Of a DNA stretch of 5,474 nucleotides, positions 1-5,470 are shown piece by piece; position 1 is the first letter of the stretch; each line of letters starts with the position of its first letter. This DNA comes from an uncultured Clostridia bacterium (GTDB lineage Bacteria > Bacillota > Clostridia > Oscillospirales > Oscillospiraceae): contig CAMHER010000135.1 in assembly GCA_946184215.1 (NCBI GenBank), positions 1-5,474 on the forward strand, in the 5' to 3' direction. A program made the position numbers and the translations under genes. The notes below the pieces were generated by a model, which was not told the DNA's origin, made no database searches, and worked only from the letters and a program-made list of their open reading frames with translations.

Positions 1-62
1 CCGTTTCTTCGGGCGAACCTGAGCGCAGGCTGTCGCAGCGCTGATGAAGCTTCCGCTTTGTG

Positions 63-85
63 CTTTCCCCTCAAGAGGGAAGGCA
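63..85 (+). other. Imperfect hairpin in the GH3 leader
   Basis: A pyrimidine-rich arm (TTTCCCCTC) faces a purine-rich arm (GAGGGAAGG) across a two-base AA turn, with one bulged C. No T-run follows, so it is not an obvious terminator. It may be leader structure or chance. The rest of 1-120 shows nothing recognisable. Possible short tails of an upstream gene end at TGA 20-22 or TGA 42-44 in the other two forward frames. Confidence 0.3.
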
Positions 86-106
86 GACGTCGAATAAATG
101 ATTCCC

Positions 107-114
107 GGAAGGAG
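107..114 (+). promoter_or_regulatory. Shine-Dalgarno for the GH3 gene
   Basis: GGAAGGAG lies 6 bases before the ATG at 121. It settles the start, because the reading frame stays open upstream to the window edge. No convincing sigma-A promoter is seen in 1-106, so the gene may be transcribed from further upstream. Confidence 0.8.
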
Positions 115-120
115 AAAGCC

Positions 121-2541
121 ATGAACGACTATGAACGAGAACACAACGCGATCCTGCGGCGCCTGGGGGCTGAGTGCGCGGTGCTGCTGCGATCCAACGG
201 GGCATTCCCGCTGTCTCAGCCCTGCGAAGTGGCGCTTTACGGCAGCGGCGCGCGCCGTACGATCAAGGGCGGCACCGGTTCGGGCGAGGTCAATTCCCGC
301 TGCTTTGTCACGGTGGAGCAGGGCCTTGAGGACGCGGGCTTCACGATCAGCACAAAATATTGGATGGAGGACTATGAAAACCTGTATGCCTCCGCCCGCC
401 GGGACTTTGTACGGGAGCTGAAGCAAAAGGCGAAAGAGCACCACACGGTAGCGATCCTGGAGAGCATGGGGGCGGTCATGCCGGAGATGGAGTACAACAT
501 CCCGCTGACTGGCGCGGGCGATACGGCGCTGTATGTCCTCTCTCGCATCTCCGGCGAGGGATCGGACCGCAGGGCGATCCCCGGCGACGTACTGCTGACC
601 GAGACGGAAAAGCGGGATATCCTGGCTCTCAACGAAAAGTACAAGAACTTCCTGCTGGTGCTGAACGTGGGCGGCGTGGTAGATCTCTCCGCGGTGGCAG
701 AGGTCGGCAACATCCTGCTGCTCAGCCAGCTGGGTGTGGAGACCGGCAGCATTCTGGCCGATCTGCTGCTGGGGAAGAGTGTCCCCTCCGGCAAGCTGAC
801 GACCACCTGGAGCGCATGGGCGGACTATCCGACGATCGGGAGCTTCGGCGAGAAGGACGATACCCGCTACAAAGAAGGGATCTATGTCGGCTATCGCTAC
901 TTTGACACGGTAGGGCAGAAGGCGCTGTTTCCCTTTGGCTTCGGCCTGGGCTATACGAGCTTTGCCCTATCCGGCGCCGAGACCGCGCTTGACGGGGAGA
1001 CCGTCACGGTGAGCGCGGAGGTCAGAAATACCGGCAGCCTGCCCGGCAAAGAGGTGGCGCAGCTCTATGTCTCCGCGCCGCAGGGAAGATTGGACAAACC
1101 TTATCAGACGCTGGCGGCCTTCACCAAGACGGGGGAGATCGCGCCCGGAGAGAGCGAAAACGTGACGCTGTCCTTCTGCTTGCGTGATCTTGCCTCCTAT
1201 GACGAGAAGCAGGCGGCGTGGATCCTGGAGAAGGGCGACTATGTGCTGCGCCTGGGCAATTCCAGCACGCAGACAAAGCCCGCGGCCATCCTGCGTCTGG
1301 ACGCGGACGCGGTGACCCGGCAGGGGAAAAACTGCCTGGGCAAGCCGGATTTTGCCGACTTCAGACCCGAAAAGCGCGAGGAAAAGCCCCTGCATTTCGT
1401 AAAGGTGATCCCTGTCAGCGCATCGGCGATCCGGACGGAAACGGTCAGCTATGCCGGCCATCACGAGATAGATCCGGCAATCGCAGCCCTGACGGAGGAA
1501 GAACTCGCGCTGTTGAACATTGGCGCCTTCGATCCGAGAGCGGGCAGCCTGAGCGTGATCGGCGACGCTTCCCAGACGGTGGCCGGCGCCGCGGGCGAGA
1601 CGGTAAACCGCCTGAAGCAGAAGGGGATCCCGTCGCTGGTCATGGCGGATGGCCCCGCCGGACTGCGGCTGAGCCGTCACTATACCGTGGATGAGAAGGG
1701 CGCTCATCCGGTCGGCGAGACCATGCCGGAGAGCATGCTGGAGCTGATGCCCGGCGCTGTGGCCTGGCTGATGAAGAAGCTGGGCGGAAACGGCAAGGCT
1801 AAGGGCGAGATCCGAGAGCAGTATTGCACAGCCATTCCCATCGGAACCGCGCTGGCGCAGAGCTGGAACCTGGATGTGGCCGAAGCCTGCGGCGATCTGG
1901 TGGGCGACGAGATGGAACGCTTCGGCGTGCAGCTGTGGCTGGCTCCGGCGCTGAACATTCACCGCGATATCCGCTGCGGACGCAACTTTGAATATTTCTC
2001 CGAGGATCCGCTGATCTCCGGCAAGTTTGCCGCCGCCATCACAAAGGGCGTGCAGAAGCACCCCGGCTGTGGCACGACGGTCAAACACTTCGCCGCCAAC
2101 AATCAGGAGACAAATCGTTATAATTCCAACAGCCAGGTCAGCGAGCGGGCCATGCGTGAGATCTATCTCAAGGGCTTCGAGATCGCCGTGAGGGAGAGCC
2201 AACCCCATGCGCTGATGACCTCCTACAATCTGCTCAACGGCGTCCATACCTCCGAGCGGCGCGATCTGCTGGAGGATATCCTTCGCTGCGAGTTTGGCTA
2301 TGCGGGCATCGTGATGACCGACTGGATCATTGCCGCCGTGTCCGGCAAGGGAAACAAATATCCCGGACCGGTCTCGGCGAAGATCGCGGCGGCCGGGAAC
2401 GACCTGACCATGCCGGGCGGCAGAGGCGACTATAAGGCCATGCTGCGCGGTTTGAAGAGCGGCGTCGTCAGCCGTGAGCAGCTTCAGATCAACGCCAGCC
2501 GTGTCTATCGGATGGCACAGAAGCTTGTCAAAAAAGGCTGA
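121..2541 (+). CDS. Family 3 glycoside hydrolase (beta-glucosidase-like), domain-swapped, cytoplasmic
   Basis: This 806-residue enzyme probably hydrolyses terminal beta-linked glucose (or xylose) from glycosides by a retaining mechanism. The domains run in reverse of the usual GH3 order. The alpha/beta sandwich domain comes first (about residues 10-282) and holds the acid/base motif RISGEGSDR with Glu146. A fibronectin III-like domain (about 293-385) and a linker follow. The TIM-barrel domain is last (about 455-790). It carries ADGPAGLR (Asp510), CGRNFEYFSEDP (Arg621), VKHFAANNQE (Lys655-His656), SYN (Tyr702) and the nucleophile Asp734 in MTDW. By eye, residues 130-380 resemble Thermotoga Bgl3B closely. 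No signal peptide is seen, so it acts inside the cell on imported substrate. The ATG at 121 is chosen because GGAAGGAG lies 6 bases upstream; a TTG at 58 has no such site. All expected catalytic residues are present. The substrate is not determinable from sequence. Confidence 0.93.
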   Translation: MNDYEREHNAILRRLGAECAVLLRSNGAFPLSQPCEVALYGSGARRTIKGGTGSGEVNSRCFVTVEQGLEDAGFTISTKYWMEDYENLYASARRDFVRELKQKAKEHHTVAILESMGAVMPEMEYNIPLTGAGDTALYVLSRISGEGSDRRAIPGDVLLTETEKRDILALNEKYKNFLLVLNVGGVVDLSAVAEVGNILLLSQLGVETGSILADLLLGKSVPSGKLTTTWSAWADYPTIGSFGEKDDTRYKEGIYVGYRYFDTVGQKALFPFGFGLGYTSFALSGAETALDGETVTVSAEVRNTGSLPGKEVAQLYVSAPQGRLDKPYQTLAAFTKTGEIAPGESENVTLSFCLRDLASYDEKQAAWILEKGDYVLRLGNSSTQTKPAAILRLDADAVTRQGKNCLGKPDFADFRPEKREEKPLHFVKVIPVSASAIRTETVSYAGHHEIDPAIAALTEEELALLNIGAFDPRAGSLSVIGDASQTVAGAAGETVNRLKQKGIPSLVMADGPAGLRLSRHYTVDEKGAHPVGETMPESMLELMPGAVAWLMKKLGGNGKAKGEIREQYCTAIPIGTALAQSWNLDVAEACGDLVGDEMERFGVQLWLAPALNIHRDIRCGRNFEYFSEDPLISGKFAAAITKGVQKHPGCGTTVKHFAANNQETNRYNSNSQVSERAMREIYLKGFEIAVRESQPHALMTSYNLLNGVHTSERRDLLEDILRCEFGYAGIVMTDWIIAAVSGKGNKYPGPVSAKIAAAGNDLTMPGGRGDYKAMLRGLKSGVVSREQLQINASRVYRMAQKLVKKG

Positions 2542-2559
2542 TGGACTTTTTTGACAAGC
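2523..2559 (+). repeat. Perfect 14-bp inverted repeat enclosing the GH3 stop codon
   Basis: The arms are GCTTGTCAAAAAAG (2523-2536) and CTTTTTTGACAAGC (2546-2559). The 9-base loop (2537-2545) contains the TGA stop at 2539-2541. The left arm encodes the last residues of the protein, so the repeat overlaps coding sequence. An A6/U6 tract is paired inside the stem, unlike a classical terminator, where the U-run follows the stem. It may be an mRNA-end stabiliser or part of a compound termination region. Confidence 0.7.
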
Positions 2560-2562
2560 CGA

Positions 2563-2602
2563 GCAAAGCCGGCAGCGGTCATGTGACCGCTGCCGGCTTT
2601 GC
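2563..2602 (+). terminator. Long perfect hairpin after GH3, likely transcription or mRNA end
   Basis: Perfect 19-base arms lie at 2563-2581 and 2584-2602, with GCCGGCAGCGGTC as the core; the real loop is about 4 bases. The stem is flanked by AAA and TTT in the style of bidirectional terminators, but only three T's are present before GCG, so a true U-tract is missing. It lies 21 bases after the GH3 stop and 21 bases before the next promoter's -35 box, which suits a transcript boundary. It could act as a weak terminator or as a 3'-end stabiliser. Confidence 0.6.
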
Positions 2603-2623
2603 GTCCGGGAGGCGGAAATGTAC

Positions 2624-2652
2624 TTGACAAGGATTTGCCGAGGCGCTACAAT
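2624..2652 (+). promoter_or_regulatory. Sigma-A promoter of the MFS transporter gene
   Basis: TTGACA (2624-2629) and TACAAT (2647-2652) are separated by exactly 17 bases, one mismatch from full consensus. Transcription should start near 2659, giving a leader of about 40 bases before the ATG at 2699. The promoter separates the transporter from the upstream hydrolase transcript. Confidence 0.85.
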
Positions 2653-2674
2653 CCTTCCGCAATGCGCCGGAAGG
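2653..2674. promoter_or_regulatory. Operator-like inverted repeat at the transporter transcription start
   Basis: CCTTCCG (2653-2659) and CGGAAGG (2668-2674) form a perfect 7-bp inverted repeat with an 8-base spacer, directly after the -10 box and across the predicted start. This placement suits repressor binding. The same stretch also contains a competing leader hairpin: GCGCC (2664-2668), a GGAA loop of GNRA type, and GGCGC (2673-2677). Either may be the functional form; no regulator is encoded in the window. Confidence 0.4.
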
Positions 2675-2682
2675 CGCGGGAA

Positions 2683-2688
2683 AGAGAG
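2683..2688 (+). promoter_or_regulatory. Weak Shine-Dalgarno for the MFS gene
   Basis: AGAGAG ends 10 bases before the ATG at 2699, a weak match at the long end of normal spacing. Another ATG at 2689, in a different frame, directly abuts it. The transporter frame begins with MSEKRIV and enters its first membrane helix soon after, which supports 2699. Confidence 0.5.
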
Positions 2689-2698
2689 ATGAAACAGC

Positions 2699-3883
2699 AT
2701 GTCGGAAAAACGGATCGTGACGGCTCTGTATTCGTGGGTTCAGGGGTCGTTCTGGATGAGCTTCTGCGTTTCCGTGTCCTTTGCGGCGGTCTATCTGCAG
2801 GGACTGGGATATGACAACACCACGCTGGGGCTGATCCTTGCGTGCGGCAATCTGCTGGGGGCGCTGCTCGGTCCGGCATTATCGTCTCTTGTGGACCGGA
2901 AACGGACTGTCAGCGCCGCAAGACTGATCCCGGCACTGCTTTTTGTGCAGGCGCTCTGCCTTGCACTGCTGCTTTCTTTCCCCAAAAGGTGTGCTGTGAC
3001 GGCTCTGGCCTACGTGGCCTTTATCGCCTTTTCCCTGAGCGTGAACTCCATGAATCTGAAGCTGTATGTTGACTTCAGCTATCGCGGTATGACGATCAAC
3101 TATGGCCTGACCCGCGGGATGGGCTCGCTGGCTTTCGTGCTGGCGTCCATGCTGCTCGGCGTCTTGACAGAGCGGCTTTCCGTCCGCATCCTGCCCACAG
3201 CGGGGCTTGCGCTCACGCTCCTTCAGTTTACCGCGCACCTTTGCCTCTGCCGTCATCTGCCGCCGGAAGGGGACGGGGAGCGCATGCAGCGTGAAACGGG
3301 CTCTGTGTTTGCCTTCCTGCGCGCGCATCGGCGCTTCGTCGTCCTGCTGGCCGGCACGGCTCTGGTCTTTTTTGCACACAACACGGTAAGCAGCTTTTTG
3401 ATCAACATTACGCGCGCCGTCGGCGGCAGCACCGAGGATATGGGCTATATCAACAGCTTCATGGCTGCGGTGGAGATCCCGGTGATGCTGCTGTTCACAA
3501 GCCTTTTCGGGCGAAGACGTATCTCTTCGCTGCTTCGCGCGGCGTTTGGCTTTTTTGTTCTGAAAACGGCGGCTGTGGCGCTTGCTCCGTCCGTACCGGC
3601 GCTGTATGCGGCCTTCCTGCTTCAGGCGCCGTCCTTTGCGCTTTATACCGCGGCGATCGTGCCTTATACCGCGCAGACGATCGACTATGCCGACGCGGCA
3701 AAGGCCCAGAGCCTGGCGTTTTCCATGACGACTCTCGGCTCCGTTCTGGCGAGCCTGATCAGCGGCTGGCTTCTCGACCGCGTGAGCGTCGCGGCGACGC
3801 TGGGCATCGCGGTGGGCGTTTGTATCCTCGGCGCGGCGATCGCGTGTCTTGGCGTCGCCGACGGACGGAAAAGCAGGGAATGA
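2699..3883 (+). CDS. 12-helix major facilitator superfamily transporter, LacY-like (MFS_1-like)
   Basis: This 394-residue inner-membrane protein is probably a secondary, proton-coupled importer of a sugar, glycoside or nucleoside. Twelve hydrophobic segments are visible at about 9-34, 42-63, 72-93, 97-117, 137-157, 162-184, 211-235, 249-270, 277-296, 298-321, 335-358 and 362-386. A polar cytoplasmic loop (185-208) separates the two six-helix halves. The loop after helix 2 carries DRKRT, a degenerate form of the MFS motif A. NYGLTRGMGS at the start of helix 5 aligns by eye with FGRARMFGC of LacY, placing Arg139 opposite sugar-binding Arg144. It has its own promoter at 2624-2652. Its position next to a cytoplasmic beta-glucosidase suggests import of that enzyme's substrate, but this is inference. 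Drug efflux is a less likely alternative. The protein ends in a short basic tail. Confidence 0.85.
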   Translation: MSEKRIVTALYSWVQGSFWMSFCVSVSFAAVYLQGLGYDNTTLGLILACGNLLGALLGPALSSLVDRKRTVSAARLIPALLFVQALCLALLLSFPKRCAVTALAYVAFIAFSLSVNSMNLKLYVDFSYRGMTINYGLTRGMGSLAFVLASMLLGVLTERLSVRILPTAGLALTLLQFTAHLCLCRHLPPEGDGERMQRETGSVFAFLRAHRRFVVLLAGTALVFFAHNTVSSFLINITRAVGGSTEDMGYINSFMAAVEIPVMLLFTSLFGRRRISSLLRAAFGFFVLKTAAVALAPSVPALYAAFLLQAPSFALYTAAIVPYTAQTIDYADAAKAQSLAFSMTTLGSVLASLISGWLLDRVSVAATLGIAVGVCILGAAIACLGVADGRKSRE

Positions 3884-3951
3884 TGAGGGAACTTTCGCCG
3901 TCTCAGTAAGGCCAGGGGGCTTCTTTGCAGGAAAGAAAAAGACAGGAAAAA

Positions 3952-3980
3952 CCCTTTTTCGACATAGTGCATAAAAAGGG
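3952..3980. repeat. Inverted repeat abutting the ncRNA promoter
   Basis: CCCTTTTT (3952-3959) and AAAAAGGG (3973-3980) are perfect 8-base arms with a 13-base spacer, ending one base before the -35 box at 3982. This could be an operator or activator site, or the A/T-rich upstream part of a strong promoter; 3931-3951 is also A-rich. Read on the minus strand, the right-hand stem is followed by TTTTT, so a weak minus-strand terminator is an alternative. Positions 3884-3930 show no clear terminator for the MFS gene. Confidence 0.45.
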
Positions 3981-3981
3981 G

Positions 3982-4010
3982 TTGACATATTGCTTGGACA
4001 GTTGTATAAT
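3982..4010 (+). promoter_or_regulatory. Perfect-consensus sigma-A promoter of the ncRNA
   Basis: TTGACA (3982-3987) and TATAAT (4005-4010) match consensus at all 12 positions with the optimal 17-base spacer. A-rich sequence lies upstream. Transcription should start near 4017. Promoters this good usually drive abundant stable RNAs. No coding sequence on this strand follows. Confidence 0.92.
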
Positions 4011-4016
4011 CTGATT

Positions 4017-4227
4017 CGTGGAGCGGGACGTCATCCCGCGATGTGATCGGCATCTTAACCCGAAAGCCATGCAAGGGCGTTAGGTACTTGCAAGTCGGCG
4101 GGCGACATTAAAACCGGTCAGCGCTTCTCCCGCGGCGATAGCCGCGCCGCGTGGAGCGGGCATCCTTACAGTACTTTGTTGTAAGGGCATGCATAATGCC
4201 GCCGGGTCTTCCGGCGGCATTTTTTTT
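4017..4227 (+). ncRNA. Stand-alone structured non-coding RNA, family not recognised
   Basis: About 211 bases run from the expected start of a perfect promoter to the end of an intrinsic terminator, with no convincing reading frame. Several complementary pairs are visible. GCGGGA 4023-4028 pairs with 4034-4039. UGCAAG 4070-4075 pairs with CUUGCA 4087-4092. GUCG 4094-4097 pairs with CGAC 4103-4106, leaving GCGGG in the loop, which can pair with CCCGC 4129-4133. CGCGGC 4131-4136 pairs with GCCGCG 4141-4146. CCUUACA 4164-4170 pairs with UGUAAGG 4180-4186. GGCAU 4186-4190 can pair with AUGCC 4196-4200 in competition with the terminator. CUUAACCC 4054-4061 can pair with 4076-4084, interlocking with the 4070-4092 stem. 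The next gene is on the opposite strand, so this is not an ordinary leader. I see no SRP core, RNase P, tmRNA or familiar riboswitch signature. A 6S-type or raiA-type RNA remains possible from size and layout alone. Confidence 0.72.
4195..4227 (+). terminator. Intrinsic terminator of the ncRNA
   Basis: ATGCCGCCGG (4196-4205) and CCGGCGGCAT (4211-4220) form a perfect 10-bp stem with a 5-base loop; A4195-T4221 can extend it. T's run from 4220 to 4227. This is a textbook rho-independent terminator on the plus strand. On the minus strand the hairpin follows the dehydrogenase stop by 22 bases but lacks a good U-run, so it may serve that gene only weakly. Confidence 0.93.
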
Positions 4228-4242
4228 GCGCGATCGCCCCTG

Positions 4243-5454
4243 TTATGCCTCGGCAATGATGCGGCGGATGACCTTTTCGCAGCGTTTCCTGTCGTAGACG
4301 ACCGGCACGGGATAGACGGGGTTGGCCTCGGCCAAAGCCCATCGGATCATCTGGGGGATGTCCTCCTCCTTGATGAAATCGAAACCAGTCGGAATGTTCA
4401 TCCGCTTGTTCATGGCACGGATCTCGTTGATGAACGCCCCGGCCTTCTCCGCGTCCGTGCCGGTAAATTTCACGCCGGTCAGCTCCGCAAGGTGAGCCAG
4501 CTTCTCCCAAACCGCCTCGCCATAGTCCTCCAGCACGATGGGAAGGATCACGGCGTTTGCCAGGCCATGGGGCGTGTTGTACAGGCCGCCCAGTGTGTGA
4601 GCGATGGCATGGACGTTGCCCACGCCCGCCCGGGTGAAGGCAAAGCCCGCCTTATAGGAGGCGATCAGCATCTGCGTACGCGCCTCCATGTCATTCCCGT
4701 CGTTATAGGCTCGCTCCAGATATTGAAAGATCTCGCACACGGCCTCCTCCGCCAGGCGGATGCTCTCCTGCGTGTTATAGGTCCAGCAGACGTAGGCCTC
4801 CACCGCGTGGGTCAGCGCGTCCATACCGGTGGTGGCGGTGATCTTCTGCGGCAGCTCGCGGGTCATCTCCGGGTCAAGGATCGCGTACTTTGGAACAAGG
4901 TGCAGATCCATCAGCGCGTACTTGTGGTGCGTATCGCCGTCAGTGATGACGGCGGCAATGGTGGTCTCGGAACCTGTGCCGGCTGTCGTTGGCACGGCAA
5001 TATAGGGCGGGATCTTCTTCCCCACCTTCAGAAGCCCCGCCATCTGTCCGACTTCCGTGTTCGGCCGTACGACACGGGCAGCGGCCGCCTTGGCCGCGTC
5101 CATCGGGGAGCCGCCTCCGATGGCGATGAAGCCCTCGCAGGCCTTTTCCAGATACAGCTTCTGGATCCGGTTGACCGTGTTTACAGACGGATTGGCTTCA
5201 ACCTCGGCATACAACTCGTAGGAGATACCGGCCCTGTCTAGTTCCGTGAGGATCTTCGGCGCAAGCTTTTTGCCGACAGTCGGGCCTGTGACGACCATGA
5301 CCTTGCCGACCTCTTCCTTTTTCAGCAGCTCCGGGATCTTCCGGATGCTGCCCACGCCGGAGACCGGGACCGGCCGGCGCCAGTATAGGCAACGGGCCCC
5401 CACGTTAAAGACGGCCTGGAAGCTGCGATAATATGCCTTTTTCACTGCACCCAT
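4243..5454 (-). CDS. Iron-containing (group III) alcohol dehydrogenase
   Basis: This 403-residue cytoplasmic NAD(P)-dependent oxidoreductase interconverts an alcohol and an aldehyde, or a related small substrate. The N-terminal half is the nucleotide-binding domain, with GGGSPMD at 113-119 and PTTAGTGSE at 155-163. The C-terminal helical half carries the metal site: Asp212 and His216 in MDALTHAVEAY, His282 in NVHAIAHTLGG and His296 in YNTPHG, matching the Asp-His-His-His ligands of FucO. His286 matches the conserved nearby histidine. Length is near the family norm, with about 20 extra basic and aromatic residues at the N-terminus. The ATG at 5454 is chosen because AAAGGAGGA lies 7 bases upstream; the in-frame TTG at 5460 would be too close. 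It converges on the ncRNA, leaving 15 bases between its stop and the T-run. Substrate and cofactor preference cannot be read from the sequence. Confidence 0.95.
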   Translation of the reverse strand: MGAVKKAYYRSFQAVFNVGARCLYWRRPVPVSGVGSIRKIPELLKKEEVGKVMVVTGPTVGKKLAPKILTELDRAGISYELYAEVEANPSVNTVNRIQKLYLEKACEGFIAIGGGSPMDAAKAAAARVVRPNTEVGQMAGLLKVGKKIPPYIAVPTTAGTGSETTIAAVITDGDTHHKYALMDLHLVPKYAILDPEMTRELPQKITATTGMDALTHAVEAYVCWTYNTQESIRLAEEAVCEIFQYLERAYNDGNDMEARTQMLIASYKAGFAFTRAGVGNVHAIAHTLGGLYNTPHGLANAVILPIVLEDYGEAVWEKLAHLAELTGVKFTGTDAEKAGAFINEIRAMNKRMNIPTGFDFIKEEDIPQMIRWALAEANPVYPVPVVYDRKRCEKVIRRIIAEA

Positions 5455-5461
5455 CGTCAAG

Positions 5462-5470
5462 TCCTCCTTT
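5462..5470 (-). promoter_or_regulatory. Shine-Dalgarno for the alcohol dehydrogenase
   Basis: AAAGGAGGA on the minus strand is a near-perfect ribosome-binding site. It ends 7 bases before the ATG at 5454 and decides between that ATG and the TTG at 5460. The promoter lies beyond the window. Confidence 0.9.

Noticed and set aside
58..120. N-terminal extension of the GH3 protein from TTG at 58, or a longer frame open from position 1
   Set aside because: No ribosome-binding site near 58, while GGAAGGAG sits 6 bases before ATG 121. The extra residues are basic and match nothing in the family. An upstream in-frame coding segment cannot be formally excluded because no stop lies between 1 and 121.
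2551..2579. TTGACA at 2551-2556 as a second promoter
   Set aside because: It is part of the inverted-repeat arm, and no -10 hexamer lies 16-18 bases downstream.
967..2700. 577-codon open frame antisense to the GH3 gene
   Set aside because: It mirrors a GC-rich, strongly biased real gene, has an odd His/Arg/Gln/Ala-rich translation, no ribosome-binding site and no recognisable domain. The plus strand encodes complete GH3 motifs.
3909..3928. Terminator for the MFS gene (AAGGCC / GGGCTT)
   Set aside because: Only about five pairs with a bulge and a broken T-run; too weak to call.
2879..3988. 369-codon open frame antisense to the MFS gene
   Set aside because: The translation is Arg/His/Gln-rich low-complexity shadow sequence; the plus strand shows twelve membrane helices.
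3685..4074. 129-codon minus-strand frame covering the MFS end and ncRNA promoter
   Set aside because: No ribosome-binding site, no domain, and it runs through a perfect promoter on the other strand.
4017..4195. Riboswitch leader controlling a downstream gene
   Set aside because: A strong terminator ends the transcript and the next gene is on the opposite strand. I also saw no familiar aptamer core.
4230..4237. GCGATCGC palindrome as a regulatory site
   Set aside because: A short self-complementary octamer expected by chance in GC-rich DNA, with no second copy noticed in the window.
4189..5241. 350-codon plus-strand open frame over the dehydrogenase
   Set aside because: It begins inside the ncRNA terminator region and mirrors the minus-strand gene, which has full cofactor and metal motifs.
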